Both the position numbers and the translations under genes were made by a program. Positions 6,103 to 15,081 of a stretch of DNA of 40,237 bases are shown piece after piece (the first letter of the stretch is position 1; each line of letters starts with the position of its first letter). Under the pieces are notes generated by a model, which was given only the letters and a program-made list of their open reading frames with translations, did no database searches and was not told the DNA's origin. Location of the stretch: assembly GCA_966250375.1 (NCBI GenBank), contig CBINHE010000034.1, positions 1 through 40,237 of the forward strand. The letters run 5' to 3'. The stretch is from CAMLDH01 sp966250375. GTDB lineage: Bacteria > Pseudomonadota > Gammaproteobacteria > Burkholderiales > Burkholderiaceae_D.

Positions 6103-8517
6103 ATGTTTCCTACTACTTCAATTTCAACTTCACCACGCCACTACACACCGGAAATCCAAAATGAGCCAAAACAATCTCAAGTAGTAATAGACATCCCTTC
6201 GGCCTCGGGAACTAAACCATCGCCATTTCAGAATAGGTCAACAAGCAAGTGGGCGCTCTACGGAGGCAAGGTAATACAAGCAAACAGAGACAAAGCAAAC
6301 AGAGAAAAAGCAATCAGAGAACAACAGGCGCAGCGCGTTTTCGAAGAAAAAAACCGTGAAGGCGTGGCCGATCTGCTAACGCCCCTGCTGGGCCAGGAAC
6401 CGGAAATCCAACCCTTCTCTGCCTTACTTGGGAAAAATGAAAAAAGTGATGATCCGTGTGAATCGCATATTTGGCCTAGCCTTTCCGGTACGGTTTCAAA
6501 AGGCGAAGATGGAAGCCTTGCTTCGACTGACAATAAAGCGATCAACTTGCTGTTTCAGTACTTAAATCATGATGACGGCTTCAAGAATGCTATGAAGTTG
6601 GTGGACATTTCTTCAGGCCAAAAAGTGACATTTTCAATGCCTGAAGAAATGGATTCTTGTTATGGCGCTCTCTCGAATTCTTCTGAAGTCCAAGAAGTGT
6701 TTTTGCGACGCACAGCCGATTCTTCTGAATTGGAAAGAGTCAGCATGGGTGAGGATGAGGATGAGGGCTTCGATACGTTGATCGCCAAATTACTTAGAGT
6801 AAAAGAAGTTGGCAGCAAAGCATTCAAGGATGGCGCCACGATTGATGGATATCCTTCAATGTCGCCTTATGATGCTTTGGCTCAAATGGTGCCAACACTT
6901 TCTTTTTCTGACAACGAAACAGCGACGAAGCTGTGTAAAGAAGCATTAGATGCTCTTAAAACTGCACCCCATCAAACTGCATCCCATAAAGCTTTCAATG
7001 ATTATTGCGCCAAGACGGCCACGGAATTTGCTCTTCATCGCGCTCAACACGCACAACAAACTTGGGGAGCTTTGGTAGCAAGTGTGACCCTCTCGGCAGT
7101 TTTGGGTGTTTTACTTGAGATGATGGCAGGTAATGCGATTACCAGAAGTATTTTTGCAAAAAAATTAGCAGAACAAGGCAAGGATCCGAGTCTTGTCGAA
7201 AGATTGTTTAAAGATGTGACAGAGGAAATGTTGCCGACTGCAACAGGCATGCAAAAATTCTTGACGGTCGTAGCTCACGATTGGCAGATGCTTCCTGTTG
7301 AGGCATTGGATACATTGGTTGTCTTGTCGGCGCTGCAAGCTATAAAAGAGGGGCAGGCGATGGATCAGAGGACATTCAGGGAGAAGTTCGGCCAGATCAT
7401 GAAAGATGCTGCAGGCAGATTGCCGGATGCACTCATGGCCGGAACGATATCAGTAATAGGCTCATTGCCTGACAAGGCGATGGAGCTTTACGTGGCCAAA
7501 ACATGGCCGCAAATACTTGGCAAGTTGCCCCTTAAAATAGTAACTTCCGGCGTATCGGTCCTGTCGTGTGCTTCAGGTTTGTTCCCGGAACTGGGCGAGG
7601 CCAAATATAAAATGCAGGCGGCACTTTTGGAAATGCATGTTAATGGCGATATGGCTTGGCCGGAAGGTCTTGATTCAAATGATCCCGAGGCCAAGAAAAA
7701 GTACATTTGCGCTTTGACAGAATCGACATTGAATATTGACCCATCGACCGGTGTCGGACGAGCTTCCATTATGGGCGCCTTGGGAATTTCTACCGTCGCC
7801 GCTGTAGCTTCTTTCAGCATCCCGGCGCAAATAATGAACATCCTGAACCTTGTGTTCTTTAATCCGGTGGAAACCTGGACCTTAAATCTTATTTCGCTTG
7901 TCAGAAATTCCAGTAATGATAAGAAATTGAACGATGAAGTGGAAAAACTTGCCAATGAGGTCATGGAACAGGTAGATCAAGGAAGCATTACCGAAGAACA
8001 AGGCCGTAACCGCATGCTTGCCTGTTTGATAGACAACGGTTTTATAACGGCCGAGCAAGTGGACGAATTCAACAAAAATCCATTATCTGCTTCCGGCGGG
8101 GCGATCATCGACACTTTATATAGCGGAGCAGGATCTGTGAAAAACGGAGTGCGTATGGGCTTGCGTGCCGCAGGCGATACCATACAGACCAACTTCGACA
8201 AGATGGCCACAGCTTCCGGGATCGACGATGCTTTTAAAAATTTGAGCGAATCCACGGGACCATGGTTTTCTTCGTTGGGCAGTGGCGCTGCGAAACTATG
8301 GCCTAGCGCACTGGATCCGGTTGCGTCCTGGGCCCAAAACGCAGCAGACAGTCTCGTCGACACCTTCACGCCGGGTGAAGAAGATATGCGGTTAAGCAAA
8401 CGGATTCCCTGGGAACTGACTTCTTCTGAATCATCGTCTGAAGTAAATGTTCTTGTGGAGGGTCCTGATGAGCGGATGAAAAATATCATCAACCAGCATG
8501 GGCTTCGCTTAGCCTGA
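6103..8517 (+). CDS. Candidate type III effector, orphan 804-residue protein
   Basis: I do not recognise this protein. The first ~60 residues are polar and rich in Ser, Thr, Pro and Gln (MFPTTSISTSPRHYTPEIQ), typical of type III secretion signals. A Lys/Arg/Glu-rich helix follows (about 65-90). Two hydrophobic stretches occur near residues 321-346 (WGALVASVTLSAVLGVLLEMM) and 555-587 (GALGISTVAAVASFSIPAQI), suggesting membrane insertion or chaperone-bound segments. Residues ~605-680 are acidic and helical. No catalytic motif is obvious. The start lacks a clear Shine-Dalgarno; no upstream in-frame start is better. The gene is visibly AT-richer than its housekeeping neighbours. It is preceded by three hrp boxes, flanked by IS5-like scraps and stands alone. 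Effector status is inferred from promoter and N-terminus. A colicin-like or pore-forming role cannot be excluded. Confidence 0.7.
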   Translation: MFPTTSISTSPRHYTPEIQNEPKQSQVVIDIPSASGTKPSPFQNRSTSKWALYGGKVIQANRDKANREKAIREQQAQRVFEEKNREGVADLLTPLLGQEPEIQPFSALLGKNEKSDDPCESHIWPSLSGTVSKGEDGSLASTDNKAINLLFQYLNHDDGFKNAMKLVDISSGQKVTFSMPEEMDSCYGALSNSSEVQEVFLRRTADSSELERVSMGEDEDEGFDTLIAKLLRVKEVGSKAFKDGATIDGYPSMSPYDALAQMVPTLSFSDNETATKLCKEALDALKTAPHQTASHKAFNDYCAKTATEFALHRAQHAQQTWGALVASVTLSAVLGVLLEMMAGNAITRSIFAKKLAEQGKDPSLVERLFKDVTEEMLPTATGMQKFLTVVAHDWQMLPVEALDTLVVLSALQAIKEGQAMDQRTFREKFGQIMKDAAGRLPDALMAGTISVIGSLPDKAMELYVAKTWPQILGKLPLKIVTSGVSVLSCASGLFPELGEAKYKMQAALLEMHVNGDMAWPEGLDSNDPEAKKKYICALTESTLNIDPSTGVGRASIMGALGISTVAAVASFSIPAQIMNILNLVFFNPVETWTLNLISLVRNSSNDKKLNDEVEKLANEVMEQVDQGSITEEQGRNRMLACLIDNGFITAEQVDEFNKNPLSASGGAIIDTLYSGAGSVKNGVRMGLRAAGDTIQTNFDKMATASGIDDAFKNLSESTGPWFSSLGSGAAKLWPSALDPVASWAQNAADSLVDTFTPGEEDMRLSKRIPWELTSSESSSEVNVLVEGPDERMKNIINQHGLRLA

Positions 8518-8548
8518 ATTTTGCAGAAAAAGGTAGATGTCGTTGACT

Positions 8549-8574
8549 CGCTAGGCCGCGTGCGCAGCCTAGCG
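8549..8574 (+). terminator. Hairpin downstream of the 804-residue gene
   Basis: An 8 bp perfect stem (CGCTAGGC / GCCTAGCG) with a 10 nt loop lies 31 bp after the stop codon. It has no T-tract, so it is a weak terminator or an mRNA-stabilising hairpin at best. Confidence 0.4.
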
Positions 8575-8577
8575 CCG

Positions 8578-8690
8578 ATGATAACCTTCTACGGTCATGG
8601 TCGGCTCGATAAGCGAGCGCCGGCCATGGCCGATTTCCTTCTGCCAGCCCCAGCTGTGCTTTTTCCTCCACCAAGGTAATGTGCTGGTCT
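8578..8690 (-). pseudogene. IS5-family transposase, C-terminal scrap
   Basis: Minus-strand translation gives WWRKKHSWGWQKEIGHGRRS and then LIEPTMTVEGYHRR before a stop. WQKE-GYGRRSLIET-M is reminiscent of the conserved C-terminal region of IS5-family transposases, around the catalytic glutamate. Only this piece is present. The match is short, so the assignment is tentative. Confidence 0.3.
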
Positions 8691-8723
8691 CGCGGCGAAG
8701 GACATGAATTCCAGAAAGCAAAA

Positions 8724-8745
8724 AGCCCAACCTTGAGGCTGGGCT
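8724..8745 (-). terminator. Terminator-like hairpin, minus strand
   Basis: Stem AGCCCA-a-CCT paired with AGG-c-TGGGCT, with a T-run following on the minus strand (AAAAA at about 8720-8724). It is the second of two minus-oriented terminators downstream of tRNA-His; no gene is seen between them. Confidence 0.65.
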
Positions 8746-8830
8746 AAATATTTGTATCTCTGCACCCATTCATTTGCTGAGTCGGGTTACACAGTGGTGA
8801 CATGAAAGACTGAAAGAGCCGGACAACAAA

Positions 8831-8854
8831 AAGCCCGGTTATTGAACCGGGCTT
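8831..8854 (-). terminator. Terminator of tRNA-His
   Basis: A perfect 10 bp stem (AAGCCCGGTT / AACCGGGCTT) with an ATTG loop and a minus-strand T-tract, 13 bp after the tRNA-His CCA end. Confidence 0.85.
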
Positions 8855-8867
8855 ACTGTTTAATTCT

Positions 8868-8944
8868 TGGGGTGGCCGACGGGACTCGAACCCGCGACAA
8901 CAGGAATCACAATCCTGGACTCTACCAACTGAGCTACGGCCACC
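8868..8944 (-). tRNA. tRNA-His (GTG)
   Basis: The cloverleaf reads from 8944 leftwards. The acceptor is GTGGCCG with the extra 5' G(-1) typical of tRNA-His, pairing with discriminator C. The D-arm contains AGCTCAGTTGGTAGAG. The anticodon stem CAGGA / TCCTG holds loop TTGTGAT with anticodon GTG. The T-arm is GCGGGTTCGAGTCCCGT, and CCA is encoded (8868-8870). It is followed by a strong terminator. Confidence 0.96.
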
Positions 8945-9153
8945 ATTGCTTGTACTACGAGACTTATTTCAACGGAGAACATTGAAGTAAGCCAGCGATT
9001 ATACAAAATTTCGGAGCGGCTGGCAACTTGGTGTGGAATCCGCTCTTTATCCCCCTGCGATCCAGACTACGGCTGAAGCTATATATTGGCAGGAACGCGC
9101 CATGCCCGTGAATAATACCGGCGCACATGCGCTTTTGCGAACATGGCTCGCTC

Positions 9154-10044
9154 CTACTCCAGGCTTGTCGGTTGCACTTGATTTTCCTGTCCAGCGGTTC
9201 GTTCAGCCGCAATACCGATGACAGGAGGTTGCAGCTTCAACAGCGCTGAAAACGCGTTCGCCAGCGTAGTCGCGCTACCGCTGGTGAACGCCTCCAGCGA
9301 TCCTGTGCCCGCAGCCGGATTCTGCAAGCGATGCTGTGTCAACAAACGCACCAACTGTCGTGCGACCGCCTCGCCAGTGTCGATGATCGTGACAGGCTGC
9401 GTTGTGGCACGGCCGACAATTTCTTCGATCAGCGATTGCACAAAAGGGTAGTGCGTACAGCCCAGCACCAGCGTATCCGCCCCCTGTTCAAGCAGCGGTA
9501 ATATATAGCGCTTCAGCAGTAGTGCCGTCGCGCCCGATTGCAGTTCGCCTTTTTCGACCTGATCGGCCACGCCGATGCACGCTTGCGGCAGGAAGCGCAC
9601 GCCGGTAGTCTCGCCAAGCTGTTCGCGCAGCAGATTGAATTTGGCGCTGGACAAGGTGCTCTTGGTCGCCAGCACGCCCACGGTGCGCGTCCGCGTGATT
9701 GCAGCGGCCGGCTTCAAGCCGGGTTCGACGCCCACCAGCGGCAAGACCGGATAGTGTTCACGCAACGCCTTGATCGATGCCGCAGTGGCGGTATTACAGG
9801 CGACCACCAACGCCTTCGCGCCGCGCTGCATCAGAAACGACGCGATCGCCAGCGTGCGCGCGACGATTTCCTCTTCTGGCCGGCCACCATACGGCGCAAA
9901 GCCGGAATCGGCAAAATACAGCAAGTGCTCATGCGGCAAATGCGCGCGAATATGGCGCAGCACCGACAGGCCGCCGATGCCGGAATCAAAAACGCCGATG
10001 GGACTGCCACTCCCCATCGGCGCGGTCATGCCGCTGGCGTACAT
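9154..10044 (-). CDS. murI: Glutamate racemase
   Basis: This 296-residue cytoplasmic enzyme interconverts L- and D-glutamate, supplying D-Glu for peptidoglycan. The two catalytic cysteines are visible at residue 83 (VVACNTATAA) and residue 196 (LGCTHYPF). The phosphate/substrate loop FDSGIGGLSV (residues 19-28) and the YFADSGFAPYG segment are also conserved. The length is slightly above the usual 260-290. The start at 10044 lies 9 bp after the fumarase stop; an internal ATG (MTAPMG, 10029) is an alternative. It appears to be the last gene of a UPF0114-fumarase-murI operon, an unlinked set of functions. Confidence 0.95.
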   Translation of the reverse strand: MYASGMTAPMGSGSPIGVFDSGIGGLSVLRHIRAHLPHEHLLYFADSGFAPYGGRPEEEIVARTLAIASFLMQRGAKALVVACNTATAASIKALREHYPVLPLVGVEPGLKPAAAITRTRTVGVLATKSTLSSAKFNLLREQLGETTGVRFLPQACIGVADQVEKGELQSGATALLLKRYILPLLEQGADTLVLGCTHYPFVQSLIEEIVGRATTQPVTIIDTGEAVARQLVRLLTQHRLQNPAAGTGSLEAFTSGSATTLANAFSALLKLQPPVIGIAAERTAGQENQVQPTSLE

Positions 10045-10053
10045 TCGCCGCAG

Positions 10054-11592
10054 CTATGCGGCCGTCACGGGGATCTTGCTGACGCTCGACGCCGCAATTT
10101 TCTCCTGCCATTCCTTCGGCCCGGTGTTATGCACCGAAATGCCGTTGGAATCGACCGCGACCGTCACCGGCATATCCTGCACATCGAATTCGTAAATCGC
10201 TTCCATGCCAAGGTCCGCGAAGCCAACCACTTGCGCACCCTTGATCGCTTTCGACACCAGGTAAGCGGCGCCGCCGACCGCCATCAGGTACGCCGACTTG
10301 TGGTTCTTGATCGACTCGATTGCAGCCGGGCCGCGCTCGGCTTTGCCGACCATCGAAATCAGGCCGGTTTTTTCCAGCATCATGTCTGTGAATTTATCCA
10401 TGCGCGTCGCGGTCGTCGGGCCGGCCGGACCGACCACTTCATCGCGCACCGGATCGACCGGGCCGACGTAATAAATCACGCGGTTGGTGAAGTCGACCGG
10501 CAATTGCTCGCCCTTGGAGAGCATGTCCTGGATGCGCTTGTGCGCGGCATCGCGGCCGGTTAGCATCTTGCCGTTCAACAGCAAAGTCTGGCCCGGTTTC
10601 CACGACGCGACTTCCGCTTTGGTCAGCGTGTTGAGGTCGATGCGTTTGGATTTTTCGGTATCCGGCATCCAGTGCACATCCGGCCAGTCGGACAGCGACG
10701 GCGGATCGATATAGGCAGGGCCGGAGCCATCCAGCACAAAATGCGCGTGACGGGTCGCCGCGCAATTCGGGATCATCGCCACCGGCTTCGATGCCGCATG
10801 CGTCGGATGCATCATGATCTTCACATCGAGCACCGTGGTCAGGCCGCCCAAGCCTTGCGCGCCGATACCCAACGCATTGATCTTGTCGCACAGTTCGATG
10901 CGCAATTCCTCGGTTTTATTCTGCGGGCCGCGCTTCTTGAGTTCATACATGTCGATATCGTCCATCAACACTTCTTTCGCCATCAGCATCGCTTTTTCGG
11001 CAGTGCCGCCGATGCCGATGCCGAGCATGCCAGGTGGGCACCAGCCCGCACCCATGGTTGGCACGGTTTTCATGACCCAGTCCACCAGCGAGTCGGAGGG
11101 ATTCAACATCACGAACTTGGTCTTGTTTTCGGAGCCGCCGCCCTTGGCTGCGACTTTGACATCAACCGTATTGCCCGGCACGACTTCCATGTGCACCACC
11201 GCCGGCGTGTTGTCCTTAGTGTTCTTGCGCTCAAAGTGCGGGTCAGCTACGATCGATGCGCGCAGCACGTTGTCCGGATTGTTGTAGCCGCGGCGCACGC
11301 CTTCATTGACCGCATCGGTGATCGACCCCTTGAAGCCTTCAAAGCGCACATCCATGCCGATTTTCAGGAACACGTTGACGATGCCGGTGTCCTGGCAGAT
11401 CGGTCGGCGGCCTTCGGCGCACATGCGCGAGTTGGTCAGGATCTGCGCGATCGCGTCTTTCGCGGCCGGGCTTTGTTCCGCTTCATAGGCGCGCGCCAGA
11501 TGCTGAATGTAATCGGCCGGGTGGTAATAGCTGATGTACTGCAGCGCGGCGGCGACGGATTCGACGAGATCTTCTTGCTTGATAGTAGTCAT
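10054..11592 (-). CDS. fumA: Fumarate hydratase, class I (iron-sulphur)
   Basis: This 512-residue TCA-cycle enzyme hydrates fumarate to L-malate. The class I, oxygen-sensitive [4Fe-4S] type is clear from the N-terminal alpha domain with SRMCAEGRRPICQDTG, the GAQGLGGLTTV loop, MIPNCAATRHAHF and the C-terminal beta domain (GPTTATRMDKF, then GKAERGP). The start ATG at 11592 has only a weak ribosome-binding site. It lies 19 bp after the UPF0114 gene and 9 bp before murI on the same strand, so cotranscription is likely. The symbol is given by family; fumB would serve equally. Confidence 0.95.
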   Translation of the reverse strand: MTTIKQEDLVESVAAALQYISYYHPADYIQHLARAYEAEQSPAAKDAIAQILTNSRMCAEGRRPICQDTGIVNVFLKIGMDVRFEGFKGSITDAVNEGVRRGYNNPDNVLRASIVADPHFERKNTKDNTPAVVHMEVVPGNTVDVKVAAKGGGSENKTKFVMLNPSDSLVDWVMKTVPTMGAGWCPPGMLGIGIGGTAEKAMLMAKEVLMDDIDMYELKKRGPQNKTEELRIELCDKINALGIGAQGLGGLTTVLDVKIMMHPTHAASKPVAMIPNCAATRHAHFVLDGSGPAYIDPPSLSDWPDVHWMPDTEKSKRIDLNTLTKAEVASWKPGQTLLLNGKMLTGRDAAHKRIQDMLSKGEQLPVDFTNRVIYYVGPVDPVRDEVVGPAGPTTATRMDKFTDMMLEKTGLISMVGKAERGPAAIESIKNHKSAYLMAVGGAAYLVSKAIKGAQVVGFADLGMEAIYEFDVQDMPVTVAVDSNGISVHNTGPKEWQEKIAASSVSKIPVTAA

Positions 11593-11611
11593 GATGGCGT
11601 TTTACGAAAGG

Positions 11612-12229
11612 TCAGTGAAATTGCTTGTTTTGATTCTGTGTCTCGGTCATGATGCGGTCGCAATAGGCGATGGCCACTGCCGATAGCAGAAACACGACAT
11701 GGATGCCGGTTTGCGCGATCAGCGTTTTGGCATCGTAGGCAGCGGCGTTGATAAACGTCTTGAGCAGATGGATCGACGAGATGCCGATGATCGCCATCGC
11801 GAGCTTGACCTTCAGCACCGATGCATTCACGTGCGACAGCCATTCCGGTTGATCGGGGTGGCTTGCCAGATTCATGCGCGACACGAAAGTCTCGTAGCCG
11901 CCGACAATGACCATGATGAGCAGATTGGAAATCATCACCACGTCGATCAGACCGAGCACAACCAGCATGATCGTGGTTTCATTAAGCGTGGTCGGTTTGT
12001 TGCTCATGCCCTCGATCGTCACGGCCTCGAGAATATGTTGCAATGCAGGTTGATTACCGAACGCGGCGCCGATCAAATTGGACAGCTCGGCCCAGAAGTT
12101 GAAGACGTACACGCATTGGGCAAGGATGAGACCAAGGTACAGTGGCAACTGCAGCCATCGGCTCATGAAAATGAACTTCGGCAACGGCTGAATTTGACGT
12201 GCTGGCGTAATGCTTTCTTTAACTTTCAT
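11612..12229 (-). CDS. UPF0114 / YqhA family membrane protein
   Basis: The start chosen is the ATG at 12229 (MKVKESITPARQ), because the longer reading to 12286 has a non-conserved extension. The protein has 205 residues with about four membrane segments: LQLPLYLGLILAQCVYVFNF, NETTIMLVVLGLIDVVMISN (running into LLIMVIVGGYETFVSRM), VKLAMAIIGISSIHLLKTF and GIHVVFLLSAVAIAYCDRI. The GGYETFVSR motif is typical of the TIGR00645/UPF0114 family. The family's function is unknown. It is the first gene of the fumarase-murI operon. Confidence 0.88.
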   Translation of the reverse strand: MKVKESITPARQIQPLPKFIFMSRWLQLPLYLGLILAQCVYVFNFWAELSNLIGAAFGNQPALQHILEAVTIEGMSNKPTTLNETTIMLVVLGLIDVVMISNLLIMVIVGGYETFVSRMNLASHPDQPEWLSHVNASVLKVKLAMAIIGISSIHLLKTFINAAAYDAKTLIAQTGIHVVFLLSAVAIAYCDRIMTETQNQNKQFH

Positions 12230-12506
12230 GGCAAAGTTTTTCCGTCCGTAATTAAAAAATTCAGTCTGGCATTTTACACGTCCCAACTGTCGGGCAGCGA
12301 TGAACTAGCCGTCAAATGGATTGCCAAAAACACCTTGATACGATTGAATGCCAAGGATTGGCATACGCTGGGCAACTGACAGTATTTATCCCTTTGGTAC
12401 AACGCAATAATTGCACTGACCAATAGAGGTACTGTAAGCGCTGAGTAAGTGTAAATAAGTGAAAAGTTTATTGTTAATGCTAAATCAACATTAGTAGGGA
12501 GACACC

Positions 12507-14489
12507 ATGTCCGATATCGAAAGCCTGAAACAAGAAACCCGCATATTCCCGCCGCCCGTCGAATTCGCCAAAAACGCGAACCTCTCCGGCATGGATGCCT
12601 ACCGCGCCATGTGCGAGGATGCCGAACGCGACTATGAAGGGTTCTGGGCCAATCTGGCACGCGAGAACCTCTCCTGGCACAAGCCGTTCACCAAAACCCT
12701 GGACGAGAGCCAAGCACCGTTCTACAAATGGTTCGACGATGGCCAGCTGAACGCCTCCTACAATTGTCTCGACCGCAACCTGCAAAACGGCAATGCCGGC
12801 AAGGCTGCGATCATCTTCGAAGCCGACGACGGCGAAGTCACCAAGCTCACCTACCAGGAATTGCATGCTCGCGTCTGCAAATTCGCCAACGGTTTGAAAT
12901 CGCTCGGCATCAAGAAGGGCGACCGTGTCGTCATCTACATGCCGATGTCAATCGAAGGCGTGACCGCCATGCAAGCATGCGCCCGCATCGGCGCCACTCA
13001 CTCAGTCGTGTTCGGTGGCTTCTCCGCCAAATCGCTGCAAGAACGCATCATCGACGCTGGCGCCGTCGCCGTGATCACCGCCGACGAGCAAGTCCGTGGC
13101 GGCAAGCATCTGCCCTTGAAAGCCATCGTCGATGAAGCGCTCGGCCTGGGCGGCTGCCAAGCCGTCAAAAACGTCCTTGTCTACCAGCGCACCGGCGCCA
13201 AGACCAATATGGTCGAAGGTCGCGACTTGGCGCTGCACGATCTGATCGACCGCCAATCCGAGCAATGCGAACCGGAGTGGGTCGGCGCCGAGCACCCGCT
13301 ATTCATCCTCTACACATCCGGTTCCACCGGCACCCCGAAAGGCGTGCAGCATGCGACCGGCGGCTACCTGCTGTGGGCGATGCTCACGATGAAATGGACC
13401 TTCGACATCAAGCCGGCCGACGTCTTCTGGTGTACCGCCGACATCGGCTGGGTCACCGGTCACACGTATATTGCATACGGCCCGTTGGCCGCCGGCGCGA
13501 CGCAAATCGTGTTCGAAGGCGTCCCGACCTACCCAAACGCCGGCCGCTTTTGGGGCATGATCCAAAAGCACAATGCGACGATTTTCTACACTGCACCCAC
13601 CGCGATCCGTTCCCTGATCAAAGCGGCCGACGCCGATGCCGACGTGCATCCGGCCAAATATGACCTATCCAGCTTGCGCCTGTTGGGCTCGGTCGGTGAA
13701 CCGATTAACCCGGAAGCCTGGATGTGGTACTACCGCCATGTCGGCCGCGAACAATGCCCGATCGTTGACACCTTCTGGCAAACCGAAACCGGGGGCCACA
13801 TGATCACGCCGCTACCGGGCGCGACACCGTTGGTGCCGGGCTCCTGCACTCTGCCGCTGCCCGGCATCATGACCGCCATCGTCGATGAAACCGGTCGCGA
13901 CTTGCCGCACGGGCAGGGCGGCATCCTCGTCGTCAAGCGCCCTTGGCCATCGATGATCCGCACCATCTGGGGCGACCCGGAACGCTTCAAGAAAAGCTAC
14001 TTTCCGGAAGAACTGGGCGGCAAAACCTACTTGGCCGGCGACGGCGCGATCCGCAACAAGGACAACGGCTACTTCACCATTACCGGCCGCATCGACGACG
14101 TGCTGAACGTATCCGGCCACCGCATGGGCACGATGGAAATCGAATCCGCCTTGGTCGCCAACCCCATCGTGGCCGAAGCGGCAGTCGTCGGTAAACCGGA
14201 CGAAACAACCGGCGAATCGATCTGCGCGTTCGTGGTATTGAAGCGCAGCCGCCCGATTGGCGACGAAGCGAAACAGATCGCGAAAGAGTTGCGCGACTGG
14301 GTCGCGAAGGAAATCGGCCCGATCGCGAAACCAAAGGAAATCCGCTTCGGCGACAATTTGCCGAAAACGCGTTCCGGCAAGATCATGCGGCGCTTGCTGC
14401 GCGTGCTGGCCAAGGGCGAAGAGATTACACAGGACGTGTCGACACTGGAAAACCCGGCGATTCTGGAGCAGTTGAAGCAGACGCAATAA
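12507..14489 (+). CDS. acs: Acetyl-coenzyme A synthetase
   Basis: This 660-residue AMP-forming enzyme activates acetate to acetyl-CoA through acetyl-adenylate. It has an N-terminal ACAS segment (ENLSWHKPF). The adenylation motif YTSGSTGTPKG lies near residue 268, then FWQTETGGH, and DDVLNVSGHR with the hinge region. The C-terminal RSGKIMRR, near residue 622, carries the lysine normally controlled by acetylation. The length matches the family. The start ATG has GGGAG seven bases upstream. The gene stands alone, divergent from the UPF0114 gene, with its own terminator. Confidence 0.97.
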   Translation: MSDIESLKQETRIFPPPVEFAKNANLSGMDAYRAMCEDAERDYEGFWANLARENLSWHKPFTKTLDESQAPFYKWFDDGQLNASYNCLDRNLQNGNAGKAAIIFEADDGEVTKLTYQELHARVCKFANGLKSLGIKKGDRVVIYMPMSIEGVTAMQACARIGATHSVVFGGFSAKSLQERIIDAGAVAVITADEQVRGGKHLPLKAIVDEALGLGGCQAVKNVLVYQRTGAKTNMVEGRDLALHDLIDRQSEQCEPEWVGAEHPLFILYTSGSTGTPKGVQHATGGYLLWAMLTMKWTFDIKPADVFWCTADIGWVTGHTYIAYGPLAAGATQIVFEGVPTYPNAGRFWGMIQKHNATIFYTAPTAIRSLIKAADADADVHPAKYDLSSLRLLGSVGEPINPEAWMWYYRHVGREQCPIVDTFWQTETGGHMITPLPGATPLVPGSCTLPLPGIMTAIVDETGRDLPHGQGGILVVKRPWPSMIRTIWGDPERFKKSYFPEELGGKTYLAGDGAIRNKDNGYFTITGRIDDVLNVSGHRMGTMEIESALVANPIVAEAAVVGKPDETTGESICAFVVLKRSRPIGDEAKQIAKELRDWVAKEIGPIAKPKEIRFGDNLPKTRSGKIMRRLLRVLAKGEEITQDVSTLENPAILEQLKQTQ

Positions 14490-14506
14490 GGGAGTTTTCT
14501 TCACGG

Positions 14507-14546
14507 AAAGCCGGCCGGCAGCAATGTCAAGCCGGCTTTGTTTTTA
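14507..14546 (+). terminator. Terminator of acs
   Basis: A 9 bp stem (AAAGCCGGC / GCCGGCTTT) with a 15 nt loop is followed by GTTTTTA, 17 bp after the acs stop. Confidence 0.85.
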
Positions 14547-14549
14547 GCG

Positions 14550-14588
14550 CCTTCCCCTTTGTAGGGAGAAGGCTGGGATGGGGGAGTG
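14550..14588. repeat. REP-like imperfect palindrome
   Basis: The sequence CCTTCCCCTTTGTAGGGAGAAGG, followed by CTGGGATGGGGGAG, folds on itself. It resembles the dispersed intergenic palindromes of beta-proteobacteria and the degenerate element near 1996-2038. Confidence 0.4.
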
Positions 14589-14654
14589 TGCGTCAACCAT
14601 CTCTTAAATTCCCCACAATGCATTGAAACTTGGCATCTCCCGCCAATCTTTTGA

Positions 14655-14660
14655 TATAAT
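14655..14660 (+). promoter_or_regulatory. -10 element of tRNA-Ser promoter
   Basis: A perfect TATAAT lies 42 bp before the tRNA. A TTGGCA upstream is spaced about 19 bp, so the -35 is less certain. Confidence 0.6.
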
Positions 14661-14702
14661 CGCAGGCTTCGCTAAAAAGACTCACAGCGAAGACCGGATT
14701 CA

Positions 14703-14793
14703 GGAGAGATGGATGAGTGGTTTAAGTCGCACGCCTGGAAAGCGTGTGTAGGTTCATAGCCTACCGGGGGTTCGAATCCCCCTCTCTCCGCCA
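14703..14793 (+). tRNA. tRNA-Ser (GGA)
   Basis: A class II tRNA. Acceptor GGAGAGA pairs with TCTCTCC, the anticodon stem CACGC / GCGTG holds loop CTGGAAA with anticodon GGA (14737-14739), and a long variable arm (TGTAGGTTCATAGCCTACC) follows. The T-arm is GGGGGTTCGAATCCCCC and CCA is encoded at 14791-14793. Confidence 0.96.
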
Positions 14794-14820
14794 AGAATTT
14801 GCAGTTCAGCAGCATCCAAT

Positions 14821-14860
14821 AACCCGCTTCAAGCCCAGTGCTGATGCGGGTTTTTGTTTT
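14821..14860 (+). terminator. Terminator of tRNA-Ser
   Basis: AACCCGC (14821-14827) pairs with GCGGGTT (14846-14852) across an 18 nt loop and is followed by a T-rich tract (TTTTTGTTTTT). Confidence 0.75.
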
Positions 14861-14907
14861 TGGTGTTCGCTAAATTTATTAAGGCGGTTAATTCGACTCT
14901 GACCCCG

Positions 14908-15081
14908 TTACCGTATTATTTACCGCTCTATCGCCCCGAATTGAACCAGATCGAAATCTTGTGGAAGCAAGCCAAATATTTCTGCCGTCGCTTCCTTCAT
15001 TTGAGCGGCGATAACTTGCGCGATGAAGTGCATTTCATTATGGAAAATTACGGAAAAACATTCACTGTAAATTTTGCGTAA
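14908..15081 (+). pseudogene. IS630-family transposase, C-terminal remnant
   Basis: From about 14908 the frame reads LPYYLPLYRPELNQIEILWK, then QAKYFCRRFLHLSGDNLRDE and VHFIMENYGKTFTVNFA before the stop. This is the C-terminal end of an IS630-type DDE transposase, including the (S/R)PELNxIE motif with the catalytic glutamate. The first two-thirds of the gene are absent. The remnant begins just after the tRNA-Ser terminator and abuts the acyltransferase genes, marking the left edge of an acquired segment. Confidence 0.8.

Noticed and set aside
6103..8517. Assignment to AvrE or HopR-type effectors or a colicin
   Set aside because: No characteristic motif of those families is visible and the length does not match; similarity is limited to general composition.
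9538..11652. Long plus-strand ORFs opposite murI and fumarase
   Set aside because: They are His/Arg-rich antisense shadows of well-identified genes on the minus strand, a normal effect of GC-rich codon use.
14550..14588. Second acs terminator
   Set aside because: The palindrome is imperfect, has no T-tract and resembles dispersed REP elements; a better terminator precedes it.
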